Shown here piece after piece: positions 1 through 7,991 of a stretch of DNA of 64,000 nt. A program made the position numbers and the translations under genes. Numbering within the stretch: position 1 is the stretch's first letter; every line of letters starts with the position of its first letter. Origin of the DNA: Halorhabdus utahensis DSM 12940 (GTDB taxonomy: Archaea; Halobacteriota; Halobacteria; Halobacteriales; Haloarculaceae); the NCBI RefSeq assembly GCF_000023945.1, contig NC_013158.1, positions 1,860,001-1,924,000 on the forward strand, written 5' to 3'. The notes beneath the pieces were generated by a model. That model made no database searches and was not told the DNA's origin. It saw only the letters and a list, made by a program, of their open reading frames with translations.

Positions 1-23
1 ACTGTCAATCGTGAATGTAGTCT

Positions 24-563
24 ATGAGTACGGAGCGGCCGTCAGACGAGCACAGCGCGGCGACTGATTCGAACTCGGGTGGGGCGTCCATCGAGGACGG
101 CGTCGAGTGGTCGTTGCTGAACTGGATCGTCATTGGCGTCTTTGCCGGGCTGACGCTCGTCGGAATCGTCCTCTCGACCGGCGTCCTCGGGTGGGCCGTC
201 GCAATCCCCACCGATGGCTCAGACCCGAATCCAGTGACGATCCCGGTGTATGTCTACCTCTATGCCGGTTTCGGGGCACTTGGGTACATCTTCACGAAGC
301 TCATGCACAAACTGGATCGCTACACCGAGTGGAATCAGTGGGAGCACGTCGTCGAGATGGCGATGCGGATCCCGGCGGCGTGCATTCTGGCGGCGGGCGT
401 CTACCTTCTTCTGGGGAACTTCGGCAGCGTCGAGGGCGTCGACGGTGCCCGGTTCGCCGCCGGCGTGGCCTTCCTCGTCGGCCTGTACGTCAACGTCGCG
501 CTGAAAGCCCTGGGGAGCCTCGCGGACCGGATTCTCGGCCGCCGGCCTCGCCAGCCGCAGTGA
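24..563 (+). CDS. Four-helix membrane protein of unknown function
   Basis: A 179-residue protein with a hydrophilic, Ser/Glu-rich N-terminus of about 30 residues and four predicted membrane segments, at roughly 33-60, 73-92, 112-130 and 142-160. The C-terminus ends in a basic, Arg-rich tail (GRRPRQ), which favours a cytoplasmic C-terminus. No catalytic or metal-binding motif is visible. It is convergent with the alcohol dehydrogenase gene, 18 bp away. Codon usage is typical of the high-G+C host. I do not recognise a named family; it is a conserved-looking haloarchaeal membrane protein. Confidence 0.8.
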   Translation: MSTERPSDEHSAATDSNSGGASIEDGVEWSLLNWIVIGVFAGLTLVGIVLSTGVLGWAVAIPTDGSDPNPVTIPVYVYLYAGFGALGYIFTKLMHKLDRYTEWNQWEHVVEMAMRIPAACILAAGVYLLLGNFGSVEGVDGARFAAGVAFLVGLYVNVALKALGSLADRILGRRPRQPQ

Positions 564-581
564 TCTAGTTCCGGACCCGGT

Positions 582-1628
582 TTAGGGCTTGACCAACACC
601 TTGATCGCCTCGCGCTCATCCATCGCCCGGTAGCCCTCGGGCACGCCGTCGAGGTCGACCGTCTTCGTAAAGATCGGCGAGGGGTCGAGCGTCCCACCGA
701 GGACATCCGCGAGCAATTCGTCCGCATAGGCCCGGACCGGCGCGATCCCCCCGTTCAACGAAATGTTGTCCATGAACAGTCCGAAGATGTCGAGTCCGTC
801 GTCCTCGATCCCGTGTGGGACGCCCACGTACCCTACGGTCCCGCCAGGCCGACAGACCTCGATCGCGGTGTTCATCGCACCCGTCGATCCGACACACTCC
901 ATGACGTGGTTCGCGCCGCCGTACGTGAGCTCCTGGGCACGCTCGACGGCCTCCTCGCCGCGCGCGGCGATCGTGTCTGTCGCGCCGAACGATTCGGCGA
1001 GTGCGAGGCGGTCCTCGTGGTGGCCCATCGCGATGATCCGTTCGGCACCGAGCCGGCGGGCGGCGAGGACGCCACACAGCCCAACCGCGCCGTCGCCGAC
1101 GACGATGCACGTCGAGCCGGCGTCGACGCCCGCACTGACCGCGGCGTGATGGCCCGTCCCCATGACGTCCGTCAGCGGGAGGATCGCCTGGAGCGTCTCC
1201 TCGTCGTCGGCATGGCGGTCGGGCACGCGCACGAGCGTGCCGTCGGCGTGGCGCGCTCGGACGTACTCGCCCTGTGCGCCGCCGTCCTCGCCACCCCAGA
1301 ACCCGCCGTTCACACAGGAAGTGTGGAGTCCCTTCCGGCAGAACTCACACTCGCCACAGCTGGTGACGAACGGCGCGAACACCCGATCGCCGGGCGCAAC
1401 CGAGCGGACTTCTTCGCCCACTTCCTCGACGATCCCCATCGGTTCGTGACCGATACGGGAAGGGACGTCGCGGTCCTCTTGCCCGCGGTACGGCCAGAGA
1501 TCCGACCCGCAGATCGCGGTGTGGGTCACGCGGACGACGGCGTCGGTCGGCGCGTCGAGTGCCGGTTTCGGGACGTCTTCGATAGCGATCTCGCCTGGGC
1601 CGCGAAAGACGGCTGCGCGCATGTCCAT
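582..1628 (-). CDS. Zinc-dependent alcohol dehydrogenase (MDR family)
   Basis: A 348-residue medium-chain dehydrogenase/reductase. The catalytic zinc ligand Cys40 lies in the ICGSD motif, followed by GHEPMG (second ligand His). A structural-zinc lobe CGECEFCRKGLHTSC is present, and the nucleotide-binding Rossmann motif is GDGAVG. These features and the length fit NAD(P)-dependent zinc alcohol dehydrogenases of the ADH/formaldehyde dehydrogenase-like group. Substrate cannot be read from sequence. The start could also be Met3. It is cytoplasmic, with no signal or membrane segment, and appears monocistronic: the next gene upstream starts 45 bp further but encodes an unrelated membrane protein. 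Confidence 0.9.
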   Translation of the reverse strand: MDMRAAVFRGPGEIAIEDVPKPALDAPTDAVVRVTHTAICGSDLWPYRGQEDRDVPSRIGHEPMGIVEEVGEEVRSVAPGDRVFAPFVTSCGECEFCRKGLHTSCVNGGFWGGEDGGAQGEYVRARHADGTLVRVPDRHADDEETLQAILPLTDVMGTGHHAAVSAGVDAGSTCIVVGDGAVGLCGVLAARRLGAERIIAMGHHEDRLALAESFGATDTIAARGEEAVERAQELTYGGANHVMECVGSTGAMNTAIEVCRPGGTVGYVGVPHGIEDDGLDIFGLFMDNISLNGGIAPVRAYADELLADVLGGTLDPSPIFTKTVDLDGVPEGYRAMDEREAIKVLVKP

Positions 1629-1673
1629 CGCGACGGACGCGATCGTCTTAAATTCGGGACTGGCCGGTCGAGC

Positions 1674-2057
1674 TCACACCGTCGCGATCATGGCGACGTT
1701 ACACACGACCACAACCCCCGTGACGCCGCCGAACCCTGCGAGGGCGGCGTACCCCTGCTGTTCGTCGACAAGATACCAGGTCGCAGCCAGGACCGTCAAC
1801 GCAGCGAGTTTGAGTCCGACGAGGCCCACGACCCCCAGTGTTTCGAGGAGCGCGCGTGCGAGTGCGTTGCCCTCCGAAAGCCCCTGGCGAAGCCCGATCG
1901 TCGTCGTTACCACGTCGAGGATTGACGCCGTGAACACGGCTGTCCAGAGAGCCACGGACAGCGTTCTGAGCGAGAGCCACTCGACGACGTATTCGACCGA
2001 TTCGATACGATAGTCAGTCGAAGCCGCCCTCTCGGACGGCGTCTGGTGCTTTCCCAT
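1674..2057 (-). CDS. DUF5658-like small membrane protein
   Basis: A 127-residue protein with about three to four membrane helices. The core motif is DVVTTTIGLRQGLSEGNALAR, shared with the gene immediately upstream (2244-2633) as DVVTTMVGTAAGLPEGNAVAR. This DVxTT...G..EGN..AR pattern is typical of DUF5658-type archaeal membrane proteins, whose function is not known. The conserved Asp, Glu and Asn near the membrane could form a polar site. The pair looks like a tandem duplication. Confidence 0.75.
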   Translation of the reverse strand: MGKHQTPSERAASTDYRIESVEYVVEWLSLRTLSVALWTAVFTASILDVVTTTIGLRQGLSEGNALARALLETLGVVGLVGLKLAALTVLAATWYLVDEQQGYAALAGFGGVTGVVVVCNVAMIATV

Positions 2058-2243
2058 CGGTGTACCCCCCGAACGGCGGATCCCAGTCCCCTGGATGATG
2101 GGTCCGCCGCTCCTCGGAAAGCAGGCTCCAGCCCCCTATTGCTGGATCTCACTCTCCCGGCTGATGGACCCTGTCCCCGTCCGGTATCTCTTCATGTCAT
2201 ACACCAATTATTTTATCCTTTCGGTTTCAGTCCCGAACGCTTC

Positions 2244-2633
2244 TCACAGCCCCGCGAGCGTGACCGTATTGAGCCCGACGACGACCAGCGTCACTATCGC
2301 AAACCCACCGAGGACGAGCCGAGCCGACTGTTCGGCCAGGTAGTGCCAGGCGATCACCAGGGCCACGAGGGCGACCAGTTTGAGTGCGCCGATCCCGGGG
2401 GTCCCGTAGGTAGTCATGAACGCCCGCGCGACCGCGTTGCCCTCGGGGAGGCCGGCGGCCGTTCCCACCATCGTCGTCACGACGTCGAGTGCGGACCCGA
2501 CGAGGACGACGGTCCAGAGGACGACGTCGGCCTCGAACAGTGGACGGGGTTCCAGAAACGCCTCGAAGGTCGCCAGGCCGTCCTGGAACCACGTCGGAAC
2601 GACTCGCTCGGGCAGCGTTCGGAACTCGATCAT
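2244..2633 (-). CDS. DUF5658-like small membrane protein, paralogue
   Basis: A 129-residue paralogue of the protein at 1674-2057, with the same arrangement: a soluble N-terminus of about 30 residues, a membrane helix leading into DVVTTMVGTAAGLPEGN, then two further helices. The two copies are separated by 186 bp and have diverged strongly outside the motif, so the duplication is old. Function unknown. Confidence 0.75.
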   Translation of the reverse strand: MIEFRTLPERVVPTWFQDGLATFEAFLEPRPLFEADVVLWTVVLVGSALDVVTTMVGTAAGLPEGNAVARAFMTTYGTPGIGALKLVALVALVIAWHYLAEQSARLVLGGFAIVTLVVVGLNTVTLAGL

Positions 2634-2649
2634 GTCCGGATGGCCGCCT

Positions 2650-2979
2650 TCATCGTGTGGGTCCCACTGTCGGCGGTGGTGACTGCCGGTAGTTCAGATA
2701 GAACGTTCGTCCACAGCCGTCCCGTCCGGGCCGTGGCCCCGCACGGTCACCGGCTGTGGATGACTGCGAGCGGGCGTTCCCGGTAGCGGTGGCTTCACCG
2801 CCGACGTCACCGAGACAGACGAATTCGATGCCGTCTCCGGCTTCAACGTCGGCAGTCGTGGCGGCGTACTCGTGATCTGCCAGTGGGTGACGCGTCACGG
2901 AGGCGTCCTGCAACGACGGGGCTCGATCGATACTCGTCACGGCCCCACAGTACGGACAGTGATACGTGACTTCGACCAT
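2650..2979 (-). CDS. Small zinc-ribbon protein
   Basis: A 109-residue protein starting MVEVTYHCPYCGAV. I chose this ATG over an upstream one at 3063 because it places the CPYC zinc knuckle directly at the N-terminus, as is usual in haloarchaeal zinc-finger proteins, and because the 28 upstream residues look non-coding. A second Cys group lies in CLG and GCGRTF near the C-terminus, so one split zinc site is likely. The middle, about residues 60-90, is low-complexity. It probably binds zinc; no role can be assigned. Confidence 0.65.
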   Translation of the reverse strand: MVEVTYHCPYCGAVTSIDRAPSLQDASVTRHPLADHEYAATTADVEAGDGIEFVCLGDVGGEATATGNARSQSSTAGDRAGPRPGRDGCGRTFYLNYRQSPPPTVGPTR

Positions 2980-3116
2980 ATCTCCACCGTACGGGGCCGA
3001 CGAATATAGTTGCCCGGTCGCCGAGGCTGTCAGGTGATCGATGCGAAGCGTGTTTTCTCGCACTGATTGAGGCCCGAAACCTTATGAGACGTGCCATACC
3101 AACTTTTGGCACGCAG

Positions 3117-3698
3117 ATGTCAGCCAGTGTTGCTCCCATCGTCCTGGTGGTCGACGACGAGCCGGACGTCGCCGACGCGTACGCAGCCCAGCTGGAGGGC
3201 CAGTACACGGTTCTGACAGCCTACAGCGGCCAGGAGGCCTTGGAGACGCTCGACGAAACTGTCGATATCGTCCTGCTTGACCGCCGGATGCCGGGACTCT
3301 CTGGCGACGACGTCCTCGAACGCATTCGGGATCGCGGCCTCGATTGCCGGGTCGCCATGGTAACCGCCGTGGATCCGGACTTCGACATCATCGAGATGCC
3401 CTTCGACGCGTACATCACCAAGCCGGTCTCCCGTGACGATCTCTTCGAGACCATCGACCGCCTGTTGACGTTCCAGACCTACGAGAAGCAGTTCCAGGAA
3501 CTGTACCGGGTGATGTCGAAGGTGGCGACGCTTCGGGCGAACAAGAGCGAGACCGAACTTCAGCACAACGACCCCTACCAGCGACTGCTCGACCGACGTG
3601 ATCACCTGCGAGACCGCCTCGACGAGACGATGCTTTCGTTCGACGACGACGACTTTACGACCGCGTTCAAGGAATTCAACGACGCCGACTCGGAGTGA
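3117..3698 (+). CDS. HalX-domain response regulator
   Basis: A 194-residue two-domain protein. Residues about 7-120 form a receiver domain with the acidic pair VVDDEPDV, the phosphoacceptor Asp in VLLDRRMPG, and the conserved Lys in YITKPVS. The C-terminal part (about 125-190, YEKQFQELYRVMSKVATL...) is the HalX domain found in haloarchaeal regulators. HalX proteins resemble bacterioopsin-activator-type regulators; their output is not well defined. I preferred the ATG at 3117 to the in-frame one at 3084 because the receiver begins a few residues later. No partner kinase is adjacent. Confidence 0.9.
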   Translation: MSASVAPIVLVVDDEPDVADAYAAQLEGQYTVLTAYSGQEALETLDETVDIVLLDRRMPGLSGDDVLERIRDRGLDCRVAMVTAVDPDFDIIEMPFDAYITKPVSRDDLFETIDRLLTFQTYEKQFQELYRVMSKVATLRANKSETELQHNDPYQRLLDRRDHLRDRLDETMLSFDDDDFTTAFKEFNDADSE

Positions 3699-3774
3699 CG
3701 GTGCGGGACGTTCTGTGGCGTCTGTGACCGGGTAGAACCGAAAACCCAAGTGTGCGGACGACAAAAGGTAACAT

Positions 3775-4050
3775 ATGACGCCCGTCTGGGGCTGGATCGT
3801 CGCGTACATACTCGGGTTTTTGCTCTTTCAGTTGCTCATCTACTGGTATCTCGGCGAAGACGGCACGTCGATCGAACGGACGACACCGGACAGTACCGAA
3901 CAGGAACGCGGACCGCGCCCGTCGATCGAGACACGGGATACCGACGAGGGGGATGTCGGTGAGACGGTTCGCTGTCGGCACTGCGGGGCGGCAAACGAGT
4001 TCCATCCGAGTTACCGCTTCTGTCGGGTGTGCGCAAGGGAATACCGCTAG
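3775..4050 (+). CDS. Membrane-anchored zinc-ribbon protein
   Basis: A 91-residue protein with one N-terminal membrane helix (residues 4-27), an acidic linker of about 35 residues, and a C-terminal treble-clef/zinc-ribbon with CRHCGAAN and CRVCAREY (two CxxC pairs about 13 residues apart). This domain order, helix-linker-CxxC-CxxC, is common among small haloarchaeal proteins with a DUF7577-like zinc domain. The zinc domain most likely faces the cytoplasm. Function unknown. Confidence 0.8.
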   Translation: MTPVWGWIVAYILGFLLFQLLIYWYLGEDGTSIERTTPDSTEQERGPRPSIETRDTDEGDVGETVRCRHCGAANEFHPSYRFCRVCAREYR

Positions 4051-4145
4051 GTGGCCGTTTCTCGCGTCATGAGCCGGGCGACCGCCGCTATCACTCTTGA
4101 GAACCATGAAGAAACATCTATGTGCTGACGGTGTCTTTTTCATGT

Positions 4146-4832
4146 ATGCGTCTGGCAAGTGGCGTGCCGGGATTTGACGAACTCGTCGAGGGGGGACTGT
4201 TGCCGAACCGGCTCTACGTCGTGAGTGGGCCGCCGGGCAGCGGGAAGACGACCTTTTCATCGATGTTCATCACCCAGGGTGCCAAAGAGGGGGATACCTG
4301 TCTGTACGTGACGATGCACGAGACGAAGTCCGAACTGAGCAAGGACATGGCCGGCTTCGAGTTCGGGTTCGACCGGGCCATGCAGTCGAATACGGTCCAG
4401 TTCCTGAATCTCGTGACCGAGAGTGGCAAACGGACGATCTCGCAGTTCGGGAGCGACGGCGGGCTGACCAACCGGCTGGTGGCCTACATCGAGGCCAACG
4501 ACATCGACCGGGCGGTCATCGACTCGACGATGCTGCTGCAGCACTTTTTCACCGACGTCTCCGAGGAGATCACGGGCTTTCTATCGGCGCTGAAACAGAC
4601 CGACGCCACCATCGTCCTGATCTCGGAGATGACTGACCCCAGCGCGTACTCGGACGAACACTATCTGGCGCACGGCGTCATCTTCTTCCACAATTTTCTG
4701 GATTCGGGGAGCATGACGCGGGGGGTCCAGGTGATCAAGATGCGCGGGACCGCCATCGACTGTGACATCCGCGAGATCGCGTTCTCGTCGGAGGGCCTGC
4801 GGGTGTTCCCTGATAGCAAGGTTCAGACGTAA
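4146..4832 (+). CDS. KaiC/RecA-like ATPase
   Basis: A 228-residue single-domain RecA-fold ATPase. The N-terminus MRLASGVPGFDELVEGG is the usual KaiC-like opening, followed by Walker A GPPGSGKTT (Lys34) and a Walker B-like strand ending in VIDSTMLL near residue 125. It lacks the second RecA domain of cyanobacterial KaiC. Haloarchaea carry many such single-domain proteins, often near signalling genes. The start at 4146 places MRLASG at the N-terminus; an in-frame ATG at 4122 would add eight unconserved residues. The next gene starts one base after the stop codon, so the two are cotranscribed. Confidence 0.85.
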   Translation: MRLASGVPGFDELVEGGLLPNRLYVVSGPPGSGKTTFSSMFITQGAKEGDTCLYVTMHETKSELSKDMAGFEFGFDRAMQSNTVQFLNLVTESGKRTISQFGSDGGLTNRLVAYIEANDIDRAVIDSTMLLQHFFTDVSEEITGFLSALKQTDATIVLISEMTDPSAYSDEHYLAHGVIFFHNFLDSGSMTRGVQVIKMRGTAIDCDIREIAFSSEGLRVFPDSKVQT

Positions 4833-4833
4833 C

Positions 4834-5238
4834 ATGTACGAACGCACGTACGGCACCGACTGGGAGACGCTCGGGAAGGACGAGGCTGCCGAGCGGGCGT
4901 TCGCCCTCGGCGTGGCGGCCGAGATCGGCGCGGGAAATCCCGAGGAATACGAGCGAGTCCTGCAAGCGGGGGGGACGTCCTACGATCGGAGCCTCATCGA
5001 ACTCGCCTATCAGGAGGGCAAACGGAAGGCGGCCGGTCGACGTGGCGACGTCGAGGAATCGACCACGGTCTGGGCGGAACTCGTCGAACCGGACGGCGAC
5101 AAGACGACCGTCGACCCCGAGGACGAACCGGAGCGCCGCGATTCGCTCCCGCCGGCACTGGATTCTATCGAGATGCTCGAACAGCGACTCGAAGACGGGC
5201 TCGAACGCGAGGAGCTGCCCGACTTTCTTCGGAAGTAA
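4834..5238 (+). CDS. Conserved hypothetical, partner of KaiC-like ATPase
   Basis: A 134-residue acidic soluble protein. The N-terminal half (MYERTYGTDWETLGKDEAAERAFALGVAAEIG) is helical; the C-terminal half is charged and ends DGLEREELPDFLRK. The ATG at 4834 begins one base after the stop of the KaiC-like gene, and this tight pairing suggests a shared task. I do not recognise a characterised family. Confidence 0.7.
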   Translation: MYERTYGTDWETLGKDEAAERAFALGVAAEIGAGNPEEYERVLQAGGTSYDRSLIELAYQEGKRKAAGRRGDVEESTTVWAELVEPDGDKTTVDPEDEPERRDSLPPALDSIEMLEQRLEDGLEREELPDFLRK

Positions 5239-5412
5239 CCTCGACCTCGGTCAGTGCCGCCGGCGTTTTTCTATCGCTGTCGCCGGAATCCCCGTCCAGC
5301 CACGGCTCTCACATCCCCCTTCACAGGGGAAACCACCCGTCAGGTCCCGGACGACGGGCGGCTGTGGCGGGCATCGACGGGCCGAGTTTCCCCGTCCGCG
5401 TCGGTGGACGGA

Positions 5413-6117
5413 TTACCACTCGTCGTTCGTTCGGTGGCGATAGATCACTGCCCCGACGGCCAGCAGGATCGCCATCAGGCCGACGGCGACCCAGAGCAGC
5501 GTCGGACCCGGGAGATCGGGGACATCCTGCCCGGCCCCGCCGTCGTCGGCTGGGCCATCGTCGGGAACGCCGTCGGCGGGGGCGTCGTCGGCCGGCGCAT
5601 CGTCGGCGGGAGCGTCGTCGGCCGGCACGTCACCGCCGCTCTTCTGGACAACGAGCGAGCCAGCTTCCACCGGCGGGCGGATCTGTTCGCCGTTGTCGTT
5701 CCGGAAGTCGTGGATGGTGATCGAAAGCGTCGACGCGCCCGGGTCGGTTCCTGTCAGCGTCAGTTGCCCCAGCGAGACGTTCGTCGACACCGGCTGGACT
5801 GCCCGACCGAGGTCTGCCGCCCGGAAGGTCACCGTATCGTTGGTACTGGCGCGGATCTGGAACGCGCTGATGTCACCGGGCTCGACCGACTCGATGTTGC
5901 CGACCGTCTCGTTTTCGACCCCGACCGTGAGATTGTACCGCTGGACGCCGTTCGGTGCATCCGCGAGCGTCACGTCGACCTGGGTGCGTTCGTCGACAGC
6001 GATGGTTCGTTCGCCAACCGTCAGCGTCCCTGCCGCGGCGGCAACGCCGACGGCGGCGGTCAATACCAGGGCGATTCCAGTGAGGATTGCAATGTCTGTT
6101 GTGGTGTCGTATTGCAT
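5413..6117 (-). CDS. Cohesin-like surface protein with C-terminal membrane anchor
   Basis: A 234-residue exported protein: N-terminal membrane/signal segment (about 8-31), a beta-rich domain (about 35-160) beginning VDVTLADAPNGVQRYNLTV, an Asp/Ala/Pro-rich spacer with repeated PADDA units (about 168-200), and a C-terminal membrane helix (about 206-226) followed by a basic tail. The beta domain has the arrangement of cohesin-like modules (paired strands, then SLGQLTLTGTDPGASTLSITI and DFRNDNGEQI). The spacer would project the domain beyond the S-layer. It follows the dockerin-like gene by 54 bp in the same direction, and the beta domain is related to one in that protein. Confidence 0.7.
   Translation of the reverse strand: MQYDTTTDIAILTGIALVLTAAVGVAAAAGTLTVGERTIAVDERTQVDVTLADAPNGVQRYNLTVGVENETVGNIESVEPGDISAFQIRASTNDTVTFRAADLGRAVQPVSTNVSLGQLTLTGTDPGASTLSITIHDFRNDNGEQIRPPVEAGSLVVQKSGGDVPADDAPADDAPADDAPADGVPDDGPADDGGAGQDVPDLPGPTLLWVAVGLMAILLAVGAVIYRHRTNDEW
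5574..5626 (-). repeat. 15-bp repeats coding for Ala-Asp-Asp-Ala-Pro spacer
   Basis: Three or four imperfect 15-bp direct repeats (core GCGTCGTCGGCCGG on the plus strand) within the cohesin-like gene. They encode the repeated peptide PADDA. Such a tract is likely to vary in copy number between strains by slippage. Confidence 0.6.
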
Positions 6118-6171
6118 AGCGTGTGTGAAACGGAAAGATGGTGGTTGGCGAACGATACGTGGACGGCTCGC

Positions 6172-7401
6172 CTAGACCTGGAAGGCGAGTTCGATCGCGT
6201 CCGCGAAGGTCACCTCGCCGTCACCGTCGAAGTCGAGCGCGGCCTGCTGCTCGGCCGACAGGGCGTCGTAATCGACGAACGCCAGCGAGATGGCGTCGGT
6301 GAAGTCGACCTCACCGTCCCCGTCGATATCCTCGAAGAGGCCATCGTCGTCCGGATCAAGCGGCGGATCGTCGGCCGCCGCACCCGGGAGCGGGTTCTCG
6401 AACAGCAGGTCCAGTTCGAGACTGAGACGACTCTGATTTATCGGATCACCGTTGTCGTCGACCAGTCCGTGGATCTCGAGGGACAGTTCGTCCGCTTCGA
6501 CCGGCCCGGTAAACTCGAAGGAGGTGAGTTTCCGCTGCTCCTCGAAGGACCCGATCGTCTCACCGAGGTCGGCAACCCGGAACGAAAGCGTGGTATTCGT
6601 CCGCTCCAGCACCTGCACGGTGTCCGGTGGAAGCAGGTGTGCCCTGAGCTGGTCGTGCGTTCCACTTGCCTCATCGGCAATGTTGATCGTCACATTGTAG
6701 GACTGCAGGCCGTTGGGCGCACCGTCAAGCAGGAGTTCGGCCTCGTTGGAGGTCTGCTCGACCAGCTCGTCGAGTTCAAGGTCGAGTGTCGTCGTGTTGT
6801 CGGGTCTGACGACTGCCGTCGTAAAGGTCGGTTTGTACTCCTCGGCACTGGCGACCACGTTGTACGGGCCAGGTAGGAGTCCCGAGAGTGTGTAGGTCCC
6901 GTTCGCATCAGTCGTGGCCGAGACGTCCGGGCCACCGACGGCGACGGTCGCGTTCTCGATCGGCAAGCCCGTGTCGTCGTCGACTACCGTCCCGGTGATC
7001 GTCCCGTTTTGGGGTGGTGGCGTCTGGACGGTGATCGTCGTCGGTGCGAGGTCATTGACCGCGACGGTGTGGGGACCGGGCGTCCCGAAACTCGTCTGGA
7101 AGGTCGTGTTCGTCGTCGCATTGGCACCCACCGAGACGTTGCGGGTCTCGGCAGTCTGGTTGTCGACGATAAACGCGACCGTCGCGTTGGCCGCACTCGA
7201 CCCGACGTTTTCGACTGTCGCCGTGACGCTTACCGACTCTCCGACGTCGACGGTCGTGTTCCCGACGCTATAATCCGTCACCGAGACGTTGCCGGCGGCG
7301 TTCCCGGCATTGCTCTGGGCCGCGACGAAACCAGCTCCGCCGCTGATGACACTGAAAAGCACTACCACTGACAATGTAAGGGCCTTGAGTTTGTCGTTCA
7401 T
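6172..7401 (-). CDS. Secreted CARDB/carboxypeptidase-regulatory-like/cohesin-like protein with dockerin-like C-terminus
   Basis: A 409-residue exported protein. A Sec-type signal covers residues 1-29 (ending FVAAQS). A CARDB-like beta domain follows at about 40-125 (VGESVSVTATVENVGSS), then a carboxypeptidase regulatory-like domain at about 133-205 (GTITGTVVDDDTGLPI...GTYTLSGLLPGPY). A cohesin-like domain begins with LLLDGAPNGLQSYNVTI (about 222-330). At the C-terminus is a pair of EF-hand-like dockerin segments, DGDGEVDFTDAISL and DGDGEVTFADAIEL. Both calcium loops keep Asp at positions 1, 3 and 5. There is no membrane anchor, so the protein is predicted to be secreted or held by its dockerin. 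It is the upstream member of a pair with 5413-6117. Confidence 0.75.
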   Translation of the reverse strand: MNDKLKALTLSVVVLFSVISGGAGFVAAQSNAGNAAGNVSVTDYSVGNTTVDVGESVSVTATVENVGSSAANATVAFIVDNQTAETRNVSVGANATTNTTFQTSFGTPGPHTVAVNDLAPTTITVQTPPPQNGTITGTVVDDDTGLPIENATVAVGGPDVSATTDANGTYTLSGLLPGPYNVVASAEEYKPTFTTAVVRPDNTTTLDLELDELVEQTSNEAELLLDGAPNGLQSYNVTINIADEASGTHDQLRAHLLPPDTVQVLERTNTTLSFRVADLGETIGSFEEQRKLTSFEFTGPVEADELSLEIHGLVDDNGDPINQSRLSLELDLLFENPLPGAAADDPPLDPDDDGLFEDIDGDGEVDFTDAISLAFVDYDALSAEQQAALDFDGDGEVTFADAIELAFQV

Positions 7402-7991
7402 TGTGGCTCCCCCCTGTCGTGGATACGCGCGTTTGTCCGCACTATTCGGCCGCCAGCGGGGCTGGCGACACCGGTATATCGTGACTTGTTGTTCGTGATT
7501 CGCATGCGTCTGTGGACGTCCGCAGTAACTGGCTAGCTGTGCACGGTGACTGCCCCACCTTCGAAATATGGCCGCACGGAGACCGTGAGGGGGGACGTAG
7601 GCTGGATGTTGGCTGGTTTTCGTGTCGTTGGATGAACACCTCGTTCAGATGTCGCCACTGGGGGCGGCCCGATAAATCCGGACTCCCGTTGCGACTGTTC
7701 CATCTGTTTCATTTATATCAGGTCTGTCGTACTGACTGTTCAGCGCATTCACAAACTTCTCCGTCATGCGATTTTTATTAGTTATAGTTGATACTTACTT
7801 TATCCGGTGGCTTCGGCGAGTCGCTACCGTAGGTATTAGTGTCATCGTACCGTACGTTTCAACGAAAACTCGTGTCTCCTCCGTCTGGTCGTGGCGATCG
7901 CTCGTGGCGGTTCAGTAGGCCACCAGTGACGAAGCGCCAACACGGCGGTGGTGTCTCCCACACAGGACAGCAGCTCCCGACGATCGCACCC
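7402..7991. other. Intergenic region between divergent surface-protein genes
   Basis: About 590 bp without a convincing gene. The right half (about 7690-7800) is A+T-rich and contains TTTTTATTAG and TATAGTTGATAC-like stretches suitable for archaeal TATA elements serving the gene at 7992. Short open frames here have no recognisable features. Confidence 0.6.

Noticed and set aside
813..1925. Open frame of 370 codons on the plus strand
   Set aside because: Antisense to the alcohol dehydrogenase and the DUF5658-like gene, and lacking any recognised motif.
5254..6876. Open frame of 540 codons on the plus strand
   Set aside because: It runs antisense to the cohesin-like and dockerin-like genes; its composition (Arg/Val-rich) is the usual shadow of high-G+C acidic genes.
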